DNA from: Lindgomyces ingoldianus
Lineage: Eukaryota > Ascomycota > Dothideomycetes > Pleosporales > Lindgomycetaceae
Length of the DNA stretch: 64,000 bases
NCBI RefSeq assembly: GCF_010093535.1
Contig: NW_022985228.1
Coordinates: forward strand, 1 to 64,000
Reading direction: 5' to 3'
Part shown: in pieces, positions 10,194 to 21,844 of the stretch
Numbering within the stretch: the stretch's first letter is position 1
Layout: each line of letters starts with the position of its first letter
Notes under the pieces: model-generated
The model's input: only the letters and a program-made list of their open reading frames with translations
Databases searched by the model: none
Told to the model about the DNA's origin: nothing
Position numbers and translations under genes: made by a program

Positions 10194-12188
10194 TTACGAA
10201 CACTGTAGCCCTTCATCTAATACCTTGATACAAGTCTTTGAGAGTTGATGGTATATCTCCAGCAGGTGTCTCCTGCTCTTCCGCGAGAAAAGCAACACAT
10301 AACCAATCCACCCCACACCTCTGTTGGTAGACACAATCGTGCCTGGCTCTGCATACATCTCGGCCCGACTTACATACGGCTCCACCTCAGGCAGTGCTTG
10401 ATAAACTCTCTCCCACAAGTCGTCAGGAACACGAATGTTGTCGCGATGGATGGGAACCATGCATTGCGCAGACCAGTACTGAGCACCGCCGCCATCCCCA
10501 GGACTACCACTAGGGAAAGCATAAGGCTGCGACAGAGCCGCAAAGCGCTCGCCATCGTCAATGCCGCGCAGAAAATGTAGGGCACCTTGGTCAACGCCGT
10601 AGGCGAACAACGTCGCCCACGTACCACCCGTGCCAGGCGGACGGACGTTCATTTCGATGAGGAACACATCCGCCTTGACGCGAGGGTTGGCTGTGATGCC
10701 GGGATCCGGATCCAAGTCTATTATCCCATCATTACGAGTGTCTTGGTACTTCATGGACGAATTCCGCATGCGGGCTTCAAGATGGAAGACGCCAGAGCGA
10801 AAGCCCAGCTTCAGGATGCTGCGGTGCAGAGAGGAGCGAATGACATCGACCTCGACTTGGGGCAGTCGAGTATTTGATACCTGTACCGTCTCGCGGAAGG
10901 GGTCGGTAACCGTGGCACCAAGCGCATCAGCCGCGCACGGAAAGTTGTCTGTCACCTCGAGGAACTGGATCTTGCCGTCCCAGAGCATGAAGTTGGCGTC
11001 GATCTCGGGGCCTTCAACATACGTCTCGAGCATGACGAGGGGAATGGCGGGATTGAAAAAACCGTCTCTGAAGGCCATGCGTACAGCCTCTCGCATACTG
11101 CTTTCATTCGTCGCCTTCTTCACGCTCTCAGATGTCCCGCCGCGACATGGCTTCACGACCAAGGGGTACCGCAGGCTGCGAAGCGTCTCCGCCATGCAAG
11201 AATCATTCAGCTGCTCCGCGCTACGAATGGTCACTGCCTGGATGTTGGGCTGGCTGACAAGCTTGCGCATCTCGTGCTTGAGGTGCGCCTGCCGCAACGC
11301 CAGGGACGATTCTGTGGGTAACCCAAGGAGCTCTGCAGCTTCGGCCGTCTGTATAACGTACGCATCCCAGAAGGTCACGATGCCGTCAAGGCGCTTGTCT
11401 TTCAGGGCCGCCACCAGTCGCTGTGGCAGATCAGCCAAGCGATTGATATCCATGTCCATGGGGACAAACTCTTCTCGAAGATCCTGATAAGAACTGTTTT
11501 CGAGCCAGTGCCCTGGATGATCCACGACCACGAGCGAAATGCCGAGGGCGCGGGCCGCGGCGAAGTAGCCCTGGGCGTTGTACATTTGGCGCTTTCGATC
11601 TGGGAACGGGCGTCCGGAGACCACTGCTACGCGGCGAGCGGCGGGCTTTGTAGGCAGCAGCCAGTTGAATGACAGTCGTGCTGCGAGATCATCTAGCATC
11701 GTTTCATTCGGTGCCTGCCTTAGGAGAAGAGCGCCGGGAGAGCTTGGCAGCAGCGCCAGCAGTCGCTTCATGGCATCAGTGCCGGTAGGCAGAGACGCAA
11801 GGTGCTTCTCCCATCCTGCGAAGGCGATGACACGCTCGACAAACCGCGATTGTCCCGCCCGGAGATGTAGGAAGTCGCTCCTGCACACAAAGCCGTCGCG
11901 GTCACGTGGGACCAGTATCACTGTGGTCGCTAACTCTGTCGATTGTGCTAGCTCGGATCCCTGCATCTTATCCCGGATGCCGCGGAACAGCGTGCCGAGG
12001 GGAGTTCCAGTAGCATCGTCAAAGGGACCGTCTTGATCTGTGTGAAGGATTCGGAGGCGCAGGTCCAGAGTGTCGAAATATTGCCCATCTCCGTGATATC
12101 TCCAGCGACAGCTGATCCTTGTGGGAACGTGTTCGCGTTCGCGAGGTGTGATAAGGAAGATTTCGGAAATGAAGTCTTCTGTCCTCAT
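10194..12188 (-). CDS. ATP-grasp carboxylate-amine ligase (carnosine synthase-like)
   Basis: 664 residues, ATG to TAA, one exon. The N-terminal 180 residues are not recognised. From about 185 a Rossmann-like pre-ATP-grasp domain leads into the ATP-grasp fold: the phosphate/adenine lysine in PLVVKP (Lys346) with the following glycine-rich loop, the hinge MLETYVEGPE (386-395, Glu388), and metal ligands in HLEAR (Glu471) and EMNVRPPG (Glu512, Asn514, Arg516). Family members activate a carboxylate as acyl-phosphate and join it to an amine, often making dipeptides or amides. It diverges from the SDR gene over a 272-bp promoter. Inferred role: formation of an amide or peptide bond on the product, or synthesis of a dipeptide building block. 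A stand-alone ATP-grasp beside an NRPS condensation domain implies two different amide- or ester-forming chemistries. Substrates cannot be read from sequence. Confidence 0.85.
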   Translation of the reverse strand: MRTEDFISEIFLITPREREHVPTRISCRWRYHGDGQYFDTLDLRLRILHTDQDGPFDDATGTPLGTLFRGIRDKMQGSELAQSTELATTVILVPRDRDGFVCRSDFLHLRAGQSRFVERVIAFAGWEKHLASLPTGTDAMKRLLALLPSSPGALLLRQAPNETMLDDLAARLSFNWLLPTKPAARRVAVVSGRPFPDRKRQMYNAQGYFAAARALGISLVVVDHPGHWLENSSYQDLREEFVPMDMDINRLADLPQRLVAALKDKRLDGIVTFWDAYVIQTAEAAELLGLPTESSLALRQAHLKHEMRKLVSQPNIQAVTIRSAEQLNDSCMAETLRSLRYPLVVKPCRGGTSESVKKATNESSMREAVRMAFRDGFFNPAIPLVMLETYVEGPEIDANFMLWDGKIQFLEVTDNFPCAADALGATVTDPFRETVQVSNTRLPQVEVDVIRSSLHRSILKLGFRSGVFHLEARMRNSSMKYQDTRNDGIIDLDPDPGITANPRVKADVFLIEMNVRPPGTGGTWATLFAYGVDQGALHFLRGIDDGERFAALSQPYAFPSGSPGDGGGAQYWSAQCMVPIHRDNIRVPDDLWERVYQALPEVEPYVSRAEMYAEPGTIVSTNRGVGWIGYVLLFSRKSRRHLLEIYHQLSKTCIKVLDEGLQCS

Positions 12189-12460
12189 TACTGCAGTCTT
12201 TGTTCCAAATATTTTCGGTACTTTCTGTACTTACCGTTCGTTGAGTCCCCTTTAGGTATATGATGCGTGACGTTTCATGCTGTCTGACCTCGCATATGGC
12301 ATGGGTTACCTATCCTGGTTAGTCTATGTGGCTGACCGTGCATGTTGACCTTGACCATCAGCGTCTACACAAAGTCCGGCGCTGGGAAAATCACCTGTAA
12401 CAATTTCCAGCACGCCAAGCTCTTTCCTAATCTTCTTTGCTCGTCTTCCAATACGCACCT
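12189..12460. promoter_or_regulatory. Bidirectional promoter, ATP-grasp / SDR
   Basis: A 272-bp region between divergent ATGs. One exact copy of the cluster 8-mer lies on the minus strand (TGGCTGAC, 12329-12336), with context GTCAGCCACA that matches the copies at 1766 and 21762. A CT-rich stretch (TCTTTCCTAATCTTCTTTGC) lies just upstream of the SDR ATG, typical of fungal core promoters. Confidence 0.5.
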
Positions 12461-13683
12461 ATGAGCCCCCTCATCCTTCGGCGCTTACGGGACAAATTTT
12501 GGCCCGAGCCTCTGCCCCCTGACAAGTCATTCGAAGGCAAGACAGTTCTCGTCACCGGCGCCACTAGCGGTCTTGGTCTAGCTGCAGCGCTGCATTTCGC
12601 AACACTCGGTGCAAATGTCATCGTCACATCAAAGAGTTTGACGCGCGGTAATGCTGCTAGAGACGCTGTGGAAAAGCGCGCAAACATTGTCGGCCAAGGC
12701 AAAATACACGTCCTGGAACTCGATATGAACCGATACTCTTCGTGCCTGGCCTTGGTCGATCATTTGAAAGCGTCCCCGGCAACGCGCGGTGGACTCGATG
12801 TTGCTGTCTTGAACGCCGGTATTATCAATGCAGAATATGTACAAAGTCCGGAAGGATGGTTAGTCGAAGTCCAAAAAATGACTCTACATGGTTTGCTCAC
12901 TTATCTGTCACGATAGGGAACAAACGATCCAGGTCAACACTCTGAGCACGACGCTCCTGGGGCTGCTTCTGCTGCGGTGGATGAAAGAGCATCGCCCTGA
13001 TGCGTCCAGAAAACCCCATCTGGTCTTTGTAACCTCCCGTGATCATATCGATCCCGACATCCATGATTGGCCCCGATGGGCCGCTGACGACGGTATATTG
13101 CGACATTGCAGTGACCAAAAAAACTGGCCCTCCCACCAAATAGAGCCAAACTATGCCATTAGCAAGCTACTGGTGACATATGCCGTCGAAGAAATTTGCA
13201 ACATGGCAATGGGAGCAGATGGTAGGTAAGAAATGATATTTTTTTGGGCCGACAGACGAGAATCCTGTGCTGATCATAAAGCAGCATGGACGTTATTGTC
13301 AACCCTGTCTGCCCAGGACTCGTTTTTACCAGCATTGGACGTGCTATCGCGGAAAGGTCTATATTCATGCGATTCGCAGTGCCCATCTATTGCTCGATTC
13401 TAGGCAAGTCAGCGGACTATGGTGCAAGATTCTATGTTACAGCGGCATGCACGTCAACAACTGATCATGTAAGTTGCCCTACGTTGCGCGAATGGTGTAT
13501 TCCCCTTCTTCGCAGAAGCTGAGATCCGTCCCCAAGGGTAAATACATCCAATCCCTTTTTGGGGAAGACGAATACCGCATCGCTGCATTCTCCAACTTGA
13601 AGAGCGGCAATGCACTCAAGGTGAAAGCATTGGTCTGGAACGAGATTATCACTGAATTGAAGAGGGCGGTTCCGACTTTGTAA
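12461..13683 (+). CDS. Short-chain dehydrogenase/reductase (spliced)
   Basis: Four exons: 12461-12858, 12917-13225, 13285-13468 and 13516-13683, giving 352 residues. The introns (58, 59 and 47 bp) all start GT and end AG, and each restores the family reading frame. The ATG at 12461 is the first in frame; the open frame extends upstream only to a TTG. Motifs: dinucleotide-binding TGATSGLG (32-39), NAG (118-120), catalytic Ser173 in FVTS, and YAISK with Tyr212 and Lys216. The C-terminal part resembles the retinol dehydrogenase-like SDRs common beside fungal PKS genes. Inferred role: NAD(P)H reduction of the ketone left by the alpha-oxoamine synthase, parallel to 3-ketoreduction in fumonisin and sphinganine synthesis, or reduction elsewhere on the chain. 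It converges with the PKS gene. Confidence 0.88.
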
Positions 13684-14192
13684 CAGCTCGGAGACTACAA
13701 AGTCTCTCTGCAATGCACAGCGCGTTACTCTGGCACATGTACCAGACACGAGAAAACAATTGCTTCCCGGATTCAGATCTGAACGTTGACATCCGGATTC
13801 GCGATCACTAAAGATAGGACGCGAAGGCGCGCTTTTCTTATGCTCGGGGGAAGAGGGAGCAAGCACCCTACCCGCAGGGACTCTTTTAGTTAGTCCATCC
13901 ATTTCAATGGCAATCTCAAGTCTGCTCTCACAACAATGGCGGATTGGACCTGAGTCCGTGTAGATGTAGTCATATTAGTGGTAGCTGGACAATAATTTTA
14001 TCGACACTGCTTCTCTTCAGAGCGTGGCTTTTGACCAAAACTCTGAGTGTGAGGCCATAGCAACGAACACAAGGATTCGCATGGAAGATGTTTCGCACGA
14101 CAACATATGTACTGCAATTTAGAGATATGAAGGCTCGTCAGATACTATCATTGGAATAAATTCAAGCCGCATTAAAAGGCGTTACCAATACC
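13684..14192. other. Intergenic region between convergent SDR and PKS genes
   Basis: 509 bp holding only the 3' ends of the two converging genes. I see no open frame with family features and no copy of GTCAGCCA. Nothing repetitive is evident. Confidence 0.6.
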
Positions 14193-17100
14193 CTAGGCGT
14201 CGTACTTTGCAATGAGATCATCGACGATACGCTTGCCCATCGCCCCGAGCGTCTCTAAGCCCAACATTTCCAGAGTGCTAATGTCGAACCCAAACATCAG
14301 CTTCCACCAGCCCCGCATCTCAACCACTACCAAAGAGTCCAAGCCAAGATCAGTCACATTCGAGGACATGTCGAAATCAGCATCTTCGGTGAGGACCAGA
14401 CTGCACAGCTTCTTTCCAACCTCAAGTGCAAGCAGCTCTACGCTCTCGGTGGATTTCAATCGGCTTGGATCCTTCTTGACGGCTGCGAGGAAAGCGTTCA
14501 ACGAATCGGGTGCAGAGCTGGTGACCTTGGTGCTTCCACTACCCATGTTGTGGTAAACGGCGAGGCGGACGTCTCGCTTCAGCCTAGAGCTAATTCCTGG
14601 GCTGCTCAAAGGGACCGTTGGCGCGAGGCCGAGTAAGAAAGTGTCGCCGGTTTTTGTGTCTTGCTTGCGCCGGCTGCGCGTGGCTGGAGACATGAAGGCG
14701 AGAGGCAGAGCTTCGAGGAGTTCGGTTTCCCGAACAACTCTCCAGCCGGTACCCTGCATCTTCTTGAGGAGGTCTCGGTTGTCGGACAGGTAGCCTACAT
14801 CCTCCATAGCTCCAAGATCGATGGCCGTGCAGGGAAGGTTCAGGCTGGCGCGATACTGCGCAAATGCGTCCAGGAATGTGTTGGCGCTGGCGTAGTTAGC
14901 CTGTCCGACCTGGCCAACTATGCCTGATAACGAGCTGAACAAAAGGAAGAAGTCCAACTCGCACCCGCTCGCTATCGTGGCATTGTGGAGATTCCAGGTA
15001 CCTTGGACCTTGGGCTGCGTGACTGCGTTCCAGTCCTCGATGCTCATCCCGTCAAACATCTGGTCGCGGAGAATCATGGACATCTGGACTATTCCCCGCA
15101 GTGGTGCGACCGTCCCGTCAACAGCACCGGCAACGTCATTGGGATTGGTCACGTCTCCGCGCACAAGCTGGACATTGCATCCCATGCTCTCAAGCTCGAC
15201 GCGTAGGTCAGAATCGTGTGTGCCACTGCCTGCACTCCGAGATAAGAAGGTGAAGTTTCGCGCTCCCTGCTGTGCCATCCACACCGACATGGAGCGACCT
15301 AGCCCACCGAGACCACCAACGAGGAGATACGACCCCGTTCCATCGAGCCCAGCGCCTATCTTCTCGGTAGTATCAATATCCTCGAGCAAGCGCTTTCCTG
15401 CGGAGTCGCGGATCTCGAGTACGATTTTGCCAATGTGTTTGCCTTGCTGCATGTACCGGAATGCGTCAAGCACTCTGGACGCTGCGAACACTTGATCTAC
15501 GCGAATCGGCTTGAGGCGAGCTTGAGAAAAACAGTCCATGGTGAACTTGAGCAGCTGGCTGAGAAGCTCAGGTCGTTCTTGTATCATCATAACAATGTCG
15601 AAGCAGCAATAATTTCGGTTCGCCAGGAAAGGGCCCATGTCAAGTCGTCCATTCCCCAAAAGGTCGCGCTTCCCGATCTCCACCATGGTACCCCATTTTG
15701 CAACGCACTTCCAAGATGCGTGGAGCAGCTCTCCAGCAAGCGAGTTGAGCACCACGTCAACGCCCCTTCCACCAGTCTCGCGGAGTACGTCCTCGACAAA
15801 GGAAGAGTCTCTTGAGTTGAATATGCGGTTTCTTGGAATCCCAAACGTGTCCATCAAGTACCGTGCCTTCCTCTCGCTGCCTGCGGTGGTGAATATCTCA
15901 ATGCCAAGCATGCGGGCTACCTGCATGGCAGCAAGCCCAACCCCACCCGCACCGCTGTGAATCAAGACTGACTGGCCCTTGGAGAGTCTTCCAATATCGC
16001 GAAGACCGTAAATGGCAGTGACAAAGACGAGGGGAATGCAGGCACCCTCGACAAAACTGATATGATCTGGCAGCTTCTCGAGGTAAATTTCTGGGATTAC
16101 CCTCGCCGTGGAGAGCAACTTGCCAGCTAGAGTCACGACACGATCGCCGACGGCGAATCTAGTTGCATTCGGTCCTACCCGGCGGACGACTCCGGAAGCC
16201 TCGTAACCAAACACGGGGTGGCGCCCGGGGATAATTTGCATGCCCACCAAGACGTCTCTGAAGTTTAGCCCAGTGGCATAGATCTCGACCTCAACCTCCC
16301 CATCCTCTGGAGGAGCAGGAGATGTGACTGACCAGGTCAGCGAGTTGAGAAGGCCAAGATGCTGCTGGGTCACAACAGCCTCGTTCGATTCCTGCGGCAC
16401 AGACAGTTCCGCTTTAACAGGGAAGGGGAAGATACGGTTGACGAGCGTCTGGCCCTTGTAGATTGCGTATTCAAGATCAGGTCCTAGAACACCATCGTCT
16501 CCTCTCGCTTGAAACTTGCTTAGCACGTCAGCTACCGCACTTGCACCTGTCGGAGATGCCACCTTGTCTATCTCCAAAACTGCAAAGTCAATGGCCATTT
16601 CGGAACGGAGCGTTCTCGCTAAACCAACAACTTGGGCGAACCTCGGGTCGGTGCAGCCAACACTGGAGTGTCGCGTCACCCACAACAGGCCGTCATTCCC
16701 AAGCCCGCGAAGCATTAGTTGGAACTGGGTAAGCCTAATTGCGTCGATTTCCTCGAAGAACGGTTCCTCCTCCTCGAGAAGTGCAATAATGTCCTGGCCC
16801 TGTGGCAGTGTTTGACCCAGCGAACGTTGGTCAATCCCACAGCCCCGAGCCTTGAGCTCGCTCGTAAGGAGATTCGACGAAGATACATTGCCATCGATCA
16901 CTAGGAGCGTCATTCTCTTGATTGGCGCCTTGGGGGCCTGTGGACGTGCAACTAAAACATTATTCGTCCAGTGTTCCGAGCTTGGCTCCACATGGTCGAC
17001 GTCAGAAAAGCCGGCGGCTGTGAGTTCCTTCTGCCATTCTTCTGCGCTGATGAAAGGGTCGGCGATACGGTTCAGATTCCCTGCGTGAGACCACCAGCCT

Positions 17101-20100
17101 AGCATTGTGCCCAAGACGAATTTGGCCCACAACAGTCCCGGTCGAGGTTCCTGTAAAAGCAACCTACCGTTGGGTCGCAGCAATTGACGAACGTTCTTCA
17201 AGCTTGCTTGAATATCGTCGCAGTCGCTGATCACATTTTTGACAATGATGAGGTCAAATTGTTGATCGCTAAAGCCCTGCTCCGCGAGGTTTCCATTCAC
17301 ATCCAAGACAGAGAATTCCGTGTTGGGGACGGATTTCAGCTCTTCTCTGATCGCGTTAGACTTGCTAGAGGACGCAAAAACAAGCCGCGAGTACAGAGGT
17401 TGTCCATCGGAACGCGTAAAGCAACTGACAAGCCTTGACGTCACATCTCTAAGCCCCGCACCTATATTGAGGACTCTGACGTTCGGCTTGGTGTGGGCGA
17501 TGCAGCGAAGGTAATTACTGTCGTAATGTTCTTGTAGGAACTCCATCAAACTGTCATTGTCGGGTACGACCTCTCCTTTCAACACAGATTCAATGGAGTT
17601 AGAGGTGGCGGCAATAGTTGATGCCACGCATGCGGCGGGGGTAGCCTGAAGGTTCCGAACCAGAGCTTCAATTTCCCGTGCCAGTGTAGCTGTGTCCGAC
17701 CCTCCAAGATTCGACGGCGTATGCTGAAGGAGCCACTCTTTGTACTCAGCTAAGTGTGGCACTTGTACGCTGACGCTTTCAGCAGCCCTACTCGCCAGAG
17801 AAATGGCCAGTCGCGCGAGGTTATCCAGGAGTGGAATGCATTCTTCATGGCTGAGGGGATCATTTATGAGCACGTTGTTGGTCTGGAAATCAATATGAGG
17901 AATCCATTCGCTCCGAGCGGCGATAGAGGTTGCGCCCTGGTCGCTCGCCACACTCTCGTCGAAAAAGTGTCCATGTGATCTGGAGATATTCAAGACCCTT
18001 TTTTGGCCTGCAATTACCCAGCCGTCCCCGACAAAGCCTTCTTCGGAAGGCTCGGCTGTGGTGAAGATGTGGAGCTCATCCTGGGCGCAGCGGAAAACTG
18101 TCATACGCTCGATCTTCGCCGCTACCAGTCGCCGGTAGTCCCGGCTGATGCCGTTAAAGACTGAACAGCTCGTTAATTGAAAGTACGTGTCGAGGACGAC
18201 AGGATGCAAATGGTAGAAGCCCTCATCTCCCCATTGATTGTTTCGCATTTTGGCTGTACCTGTCATGGACGTCGTTGCTGTCCTGATCTCTTCCAAGGTG
18301 TTGAAGGAGGGGCCATAATCAAGGCCGTCCCGTCGTTTTGCTTCATACAACTTGTCGCTGTCGACTTTCCTCGGTAGCTCCGGTAATACCTCGCGGTATG
18401 CCAACTGACTGTCGAATGTTTCGCCTCGAACATTGCCCGTAGTGTGCTTCGTCCATATATGCCCATTGTACGAAGATATGGTAAATTCCCACCATGCGCT
18501 GGTCAGAGTGTCGGTCAAGCGTTCACTACGCAAACAGGTGATGACTTCTGTAGGGAACTCGGCATCGATCACCAAAGCGTTGTGCACTATGAGATTTCGA
18601 ACACTCACTCCGTCGTCGACGCCACTCATTTGGCGCCCAGCCTCGGCAGCAATAGAGACAAATCCAGCAAGTGGGAAGACAATAGATCCAGAGAGCTTAT
18701 GATGGGCAATCCAGGGCGTTGTTTTGGGAGAGAGGAGATTCCGCCACATAGGCTCTAAGTCCGTGCTCGCGGGTACCTTTGAGCCTAACAACGGGTGGTG
18801 GACGTGTTTCCTGTCTAACCATTCCTTTGAAACACGAGATTTGTACAAGAAATCTTGAGAGTGATCCCACGGATAACGTGGCAAGCCAGCAACGAGTGAA
18901 GCAGGGGTGGTGAGAAGAGCTCTGAAGTTCAGGGAAATATGTAGCGTGTAGAGCTTCCCGATGACCTGCAGGAAGTTCTCTGCGCTATTCTGTCGGCGTA
19001 CCAGAGATGCTACGTACGCAGCATTGCTCGAAGCAGCCGTCAGGATCTGTCGCACTGGGCCGGCGAGGGCTGAATGCGGGCCGAGCTCGACAAAGACCGG
19101 GTCCTTCACGGCTGAGGACTTCAGGATGGCTTGCACAGCAGCTTTGAAGAGAACTGGACGCTCAAGATTGTATTGCCAGTACTTGGGACCCAACTGGTTG
19201 CTTTTGTTGTCTCCAAGCAGTTCACCTGTCACACTGGAGAAGAATGGGATAGTCGGGGGCCTGCTCACAACTTTGGCGTCGACTAGTGCTTGATGATACA
19301 TCTCTCCGATGGCCAGCATGTGATGTGAGTGGTAGGCCTTCTCTACCTTGAGCACGGTAGCTAGCACGTCCGGTTGAGCTTGTTTGATGCTGGCTACAAC
19401 GTCGGTTAGCTTGTCGACATCGCCCGAAAGCGTCACACTACTTGGTGAGTTGTCGCAGGCCGTGATGACGCCGGGAACGAGATACTGCTGGGTTTCTTCC
19501 CAGCCAAGTCCCACGGCAGCCATTGCGCCGCGTTCTGTCTTTCCCTTGGTGGCGGTTCCACGGTGGAAGGCCACCGCAATGGCTTCTTCAGCACTGAGAG
19601 CCCCTGCGGCATACGCAGCTCCAATTTCGCCACTTGAATGGCCAACCACCGCCCGAGGTTTGACGCCCACAGCAGCCAGCGCATCGATGAGGGCCAGCTG
19701 GAGCGCTGTGCAGAGCGGCTGCGAGAACTCGGCCTCGTTCACGCGGCTGTGACGTGCAGGCTTGAGCAGTTCGTCTTTCAGCGACCATTCGGCGCCCAGC
19801 CGCTTCAGACTGACGTCCAACGAGTCGATGGTGCTGGCGAAGGTGGGGTTGGCGCGAACCAAGTCCCGCCCCATCTGCGGCCATGCGGCGCCCTGGCCGG
19901 TGAAGACCAGGACGACGTTGGACTTCAAGGCGGCGCCCTTCTTCGAGGACGTGGACATGGAAACACCCTGCTCAAACTTGGTGGTGCTGGCAACTGCAAA
20001 GGAGCGAAAGGGAAGATGCTCGCGGCCGTTGGCAAGCGTGTAGGCGATGTCTGCAACAGAATGCGTCGGTGTCTCGAGCAGGGCCTGGTAGTCGCGGCAC

Positions 20101-21168
20101 ACATTCTTGAGCGCCCCAGCTGTATTGGCGGAGAACAGCAACAGCTGAGGCTCGTCCTGGGGTGGCGCTTTGGGCGAGGGAGACAGGAAGCGTGCGGGGG
20201 ACTCGAGGATGGCATGGGCGTTGCTGCCGCCGATGCCGAACGAGTTGACGCTGACACGCTCGTCGCGGCCCTGTGGCCATGGCGTTGGCTCAGTGGGGAT
20301 ATGCAACTGTGCGCGTTCAAAGGGGATGCGTGGGTTGAGGGGAGCGTACTTGATGTTCGGCGGGATGACACCATGTTCCAGGGCCAGCGTGGCTTTGAGT
20401 ATCGCCGTCAACCCAGATGCCGCCTCCCCATGGCCCAGGTTCGGCTTCAGGGTGCCGACGTGGACGCCGACATGGCCAAATACTTCGGCAATGGCGGCGC
20501 ACTCGATAGGGTCGCCTGTCGCAGTGCCCGTCGCATGGCACTCGAAGAGCCCCGTCTTGCCCACGTCGGGGAGGCCTGCCAGCGCGTAGGTGCGCCGGAT
20601 GAGAGTCGCCTGTGCCGCGGCGCTGGGCATGGAGGCGGGCAGCGTGCGCCCGTCCGAGTTTGCGGCACAGCCCACGATGACAGAGCGGACGGGGTTGCCA
20701 TCGCGGAGCGCTGCAGACAGGGACTTGACATAGACGGCCACGACGCCCTCGCCGCGCGCATAGCCGTTCGCATCGGCCGAGAGGCTGCGCGAGGAGCCGT
20801 CCGGGCTGAGCACGCCCTGGCCCGCCATGGCACCGAACAGCGTGGGCGCCAGAATCAGGTTGCTGCCGCCCACGACGGCGCCCTCGCAGTCGCCCCGGGC
20901 AATGGCGGCGCAGGCTTGGTTGAGGGCAATCATCGAGGACGAGCACGCGGTGCGGATGGTCATGTTGGGCCCTTGCAAGTCCAGCTCGTGGCCCACGCGC
21001 GCCGAGGCCATGTAGTCCTGGCTGCCACTGAGGCTGTAGATGCTGGACATGAGGAGCTCGTCGCGTCGCAGAATGTCGTGCCAGTCCTCGCCAAACGACC
21101 CGATGTAGACGCCTGTGTTGGTGCCGGCCCAGCCCGTTGTGCCCGCATCGTGCAGCGCCTCGCGCACC

Positions 21169-21199
<31 letters not shown>

Positions 21200-21590
21200 G
21201 ACGCTCGAGCTCGGCGCGGCCCAACGCCGTGAAGGACGTATCGAGGCCCGCCAGGTCGACCGACTCGTCGAGGAAGTAGCCGTATTCGACGTCCACGGTG
21301 CCCGGCCGCTTGGCCGCCGAGTAGTGGCCCGCGATGTTGTAGCGGCTCTGCGGCACGCGGCAGCGTCCGTCGCCTCCGGCAATCAACAGGTCCCACAGCG
21401 CTGCGGGGGAGCTGACCCCTCCAGGGAGCCGGCAGGCCATGCCGCAGATGGCAACGGGCTCGAAGACAGGCTCGGCTTTGGTGGCGTGGCCGTTGGAGCC
21501 ATTATCCTTGTGGGTGTCATGGTCATGGAGAGCGGTGCCGTGAACATGGGTGCCATTGAGATTGGCATTGCCGGTGAGAAACGGAGTCAT
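14193..21590 (-). CDS. Highly reducing polyketide synthase (KS-AT-DH-MT-ER-KR-ACP)
   Basis: 2465 residues in one uninterrupted exon, ATG to TAG. KS (about 44-465): Cys216 in TACSSS, His352, His387. AT (about 560-900): Ser652 in GHSSG. DH (about 930-1210): HxxxGxxxxP with His964, and Asp1134 in HPVVLD. Methyltransferase region (about 1225-1550): the SAM loop reads VLNIGAGLRDVT (1373-1384) where active domains have an EIGAGTGG-type loop, so methylation may be lost. ER (about 1750-2060): NADPH loop HSGAGGVG (1878-1885). KR (about 2085-2300): GGLGGLG (2092-2098), Ser2219/2220, Tyr2233. ACP (about 2385-2460): GLDSL with Ser2419. There is no thioesterase, reductase or condensation domain, so another enzyme must release the chain. 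It should build a mostly saturated acyl chain from malonyl-CoA by iteration. It shares a 254-bp promoter with the oxoamine synthase. Residues 13-35 are rich in His, Asp and Gly, and not conserved. Confidence 0.96.
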
Positions 21591-21844
21591 GGTTGTGTGT
21601 CGTGAAGGCTAACTTTGGGCGTTTCTTTCTGTCTCTCAGAATTCTACACAGGGATCGCCCCCCTCGCTGCCAGCCATATCCTCACTCCGCACAGGCTTCC
21701 TATCTATGTCGCGCGTGGTCAGCCATTGCGGTCATCGCACTGTCAGCCAGCCGTCCACGCAGTCAGCCACACCTCGCCTGGCATTGGCTTGTCCGCATGG
21801 TGAAAAGCGACTGCGAACTCCTCGGGGCATTGCCATTGCAAGCC
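21591..21844. promoter_or_regulatory. Bidirectional promoter, PKS / alpha-oxoamine synthase
   Basis: A 254-bp region with three exact GTCAGCCA copies at 21718-21725, 21742-21749 and 21762-21769, all on the plus strand and spaced 24 and 20 bp apart. This is the densest site cluster in the window. Divergence of the two core genes from one motif-rich promoter fits coordinated expression. If the oxoamine synthase starts at the alternative ATG at 21797, the promoter shortens to 206 bp and still contains all three sites. Confidence 0.6.

Noticed and set aside
12437..12460. Upstream start for the SDR at 12437
   Set aside because: That codon is TTG; the first ATG in frame is 12461. Similarly the upstream frame extensions of the NRPS (GTG at 1895), ABC transporter (TTG at 9937) and AOS (TTG at 21593) were not used.
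19638..21605. 655-aa plus-strand open frame antisense to the PKS
   Set aside because: Lies fully opposite the KS/AT coding region in GC-rich sequence, no recognisable domain, low-complexity Ala/Arg/Gly composition; a mirror frame of the PKS.
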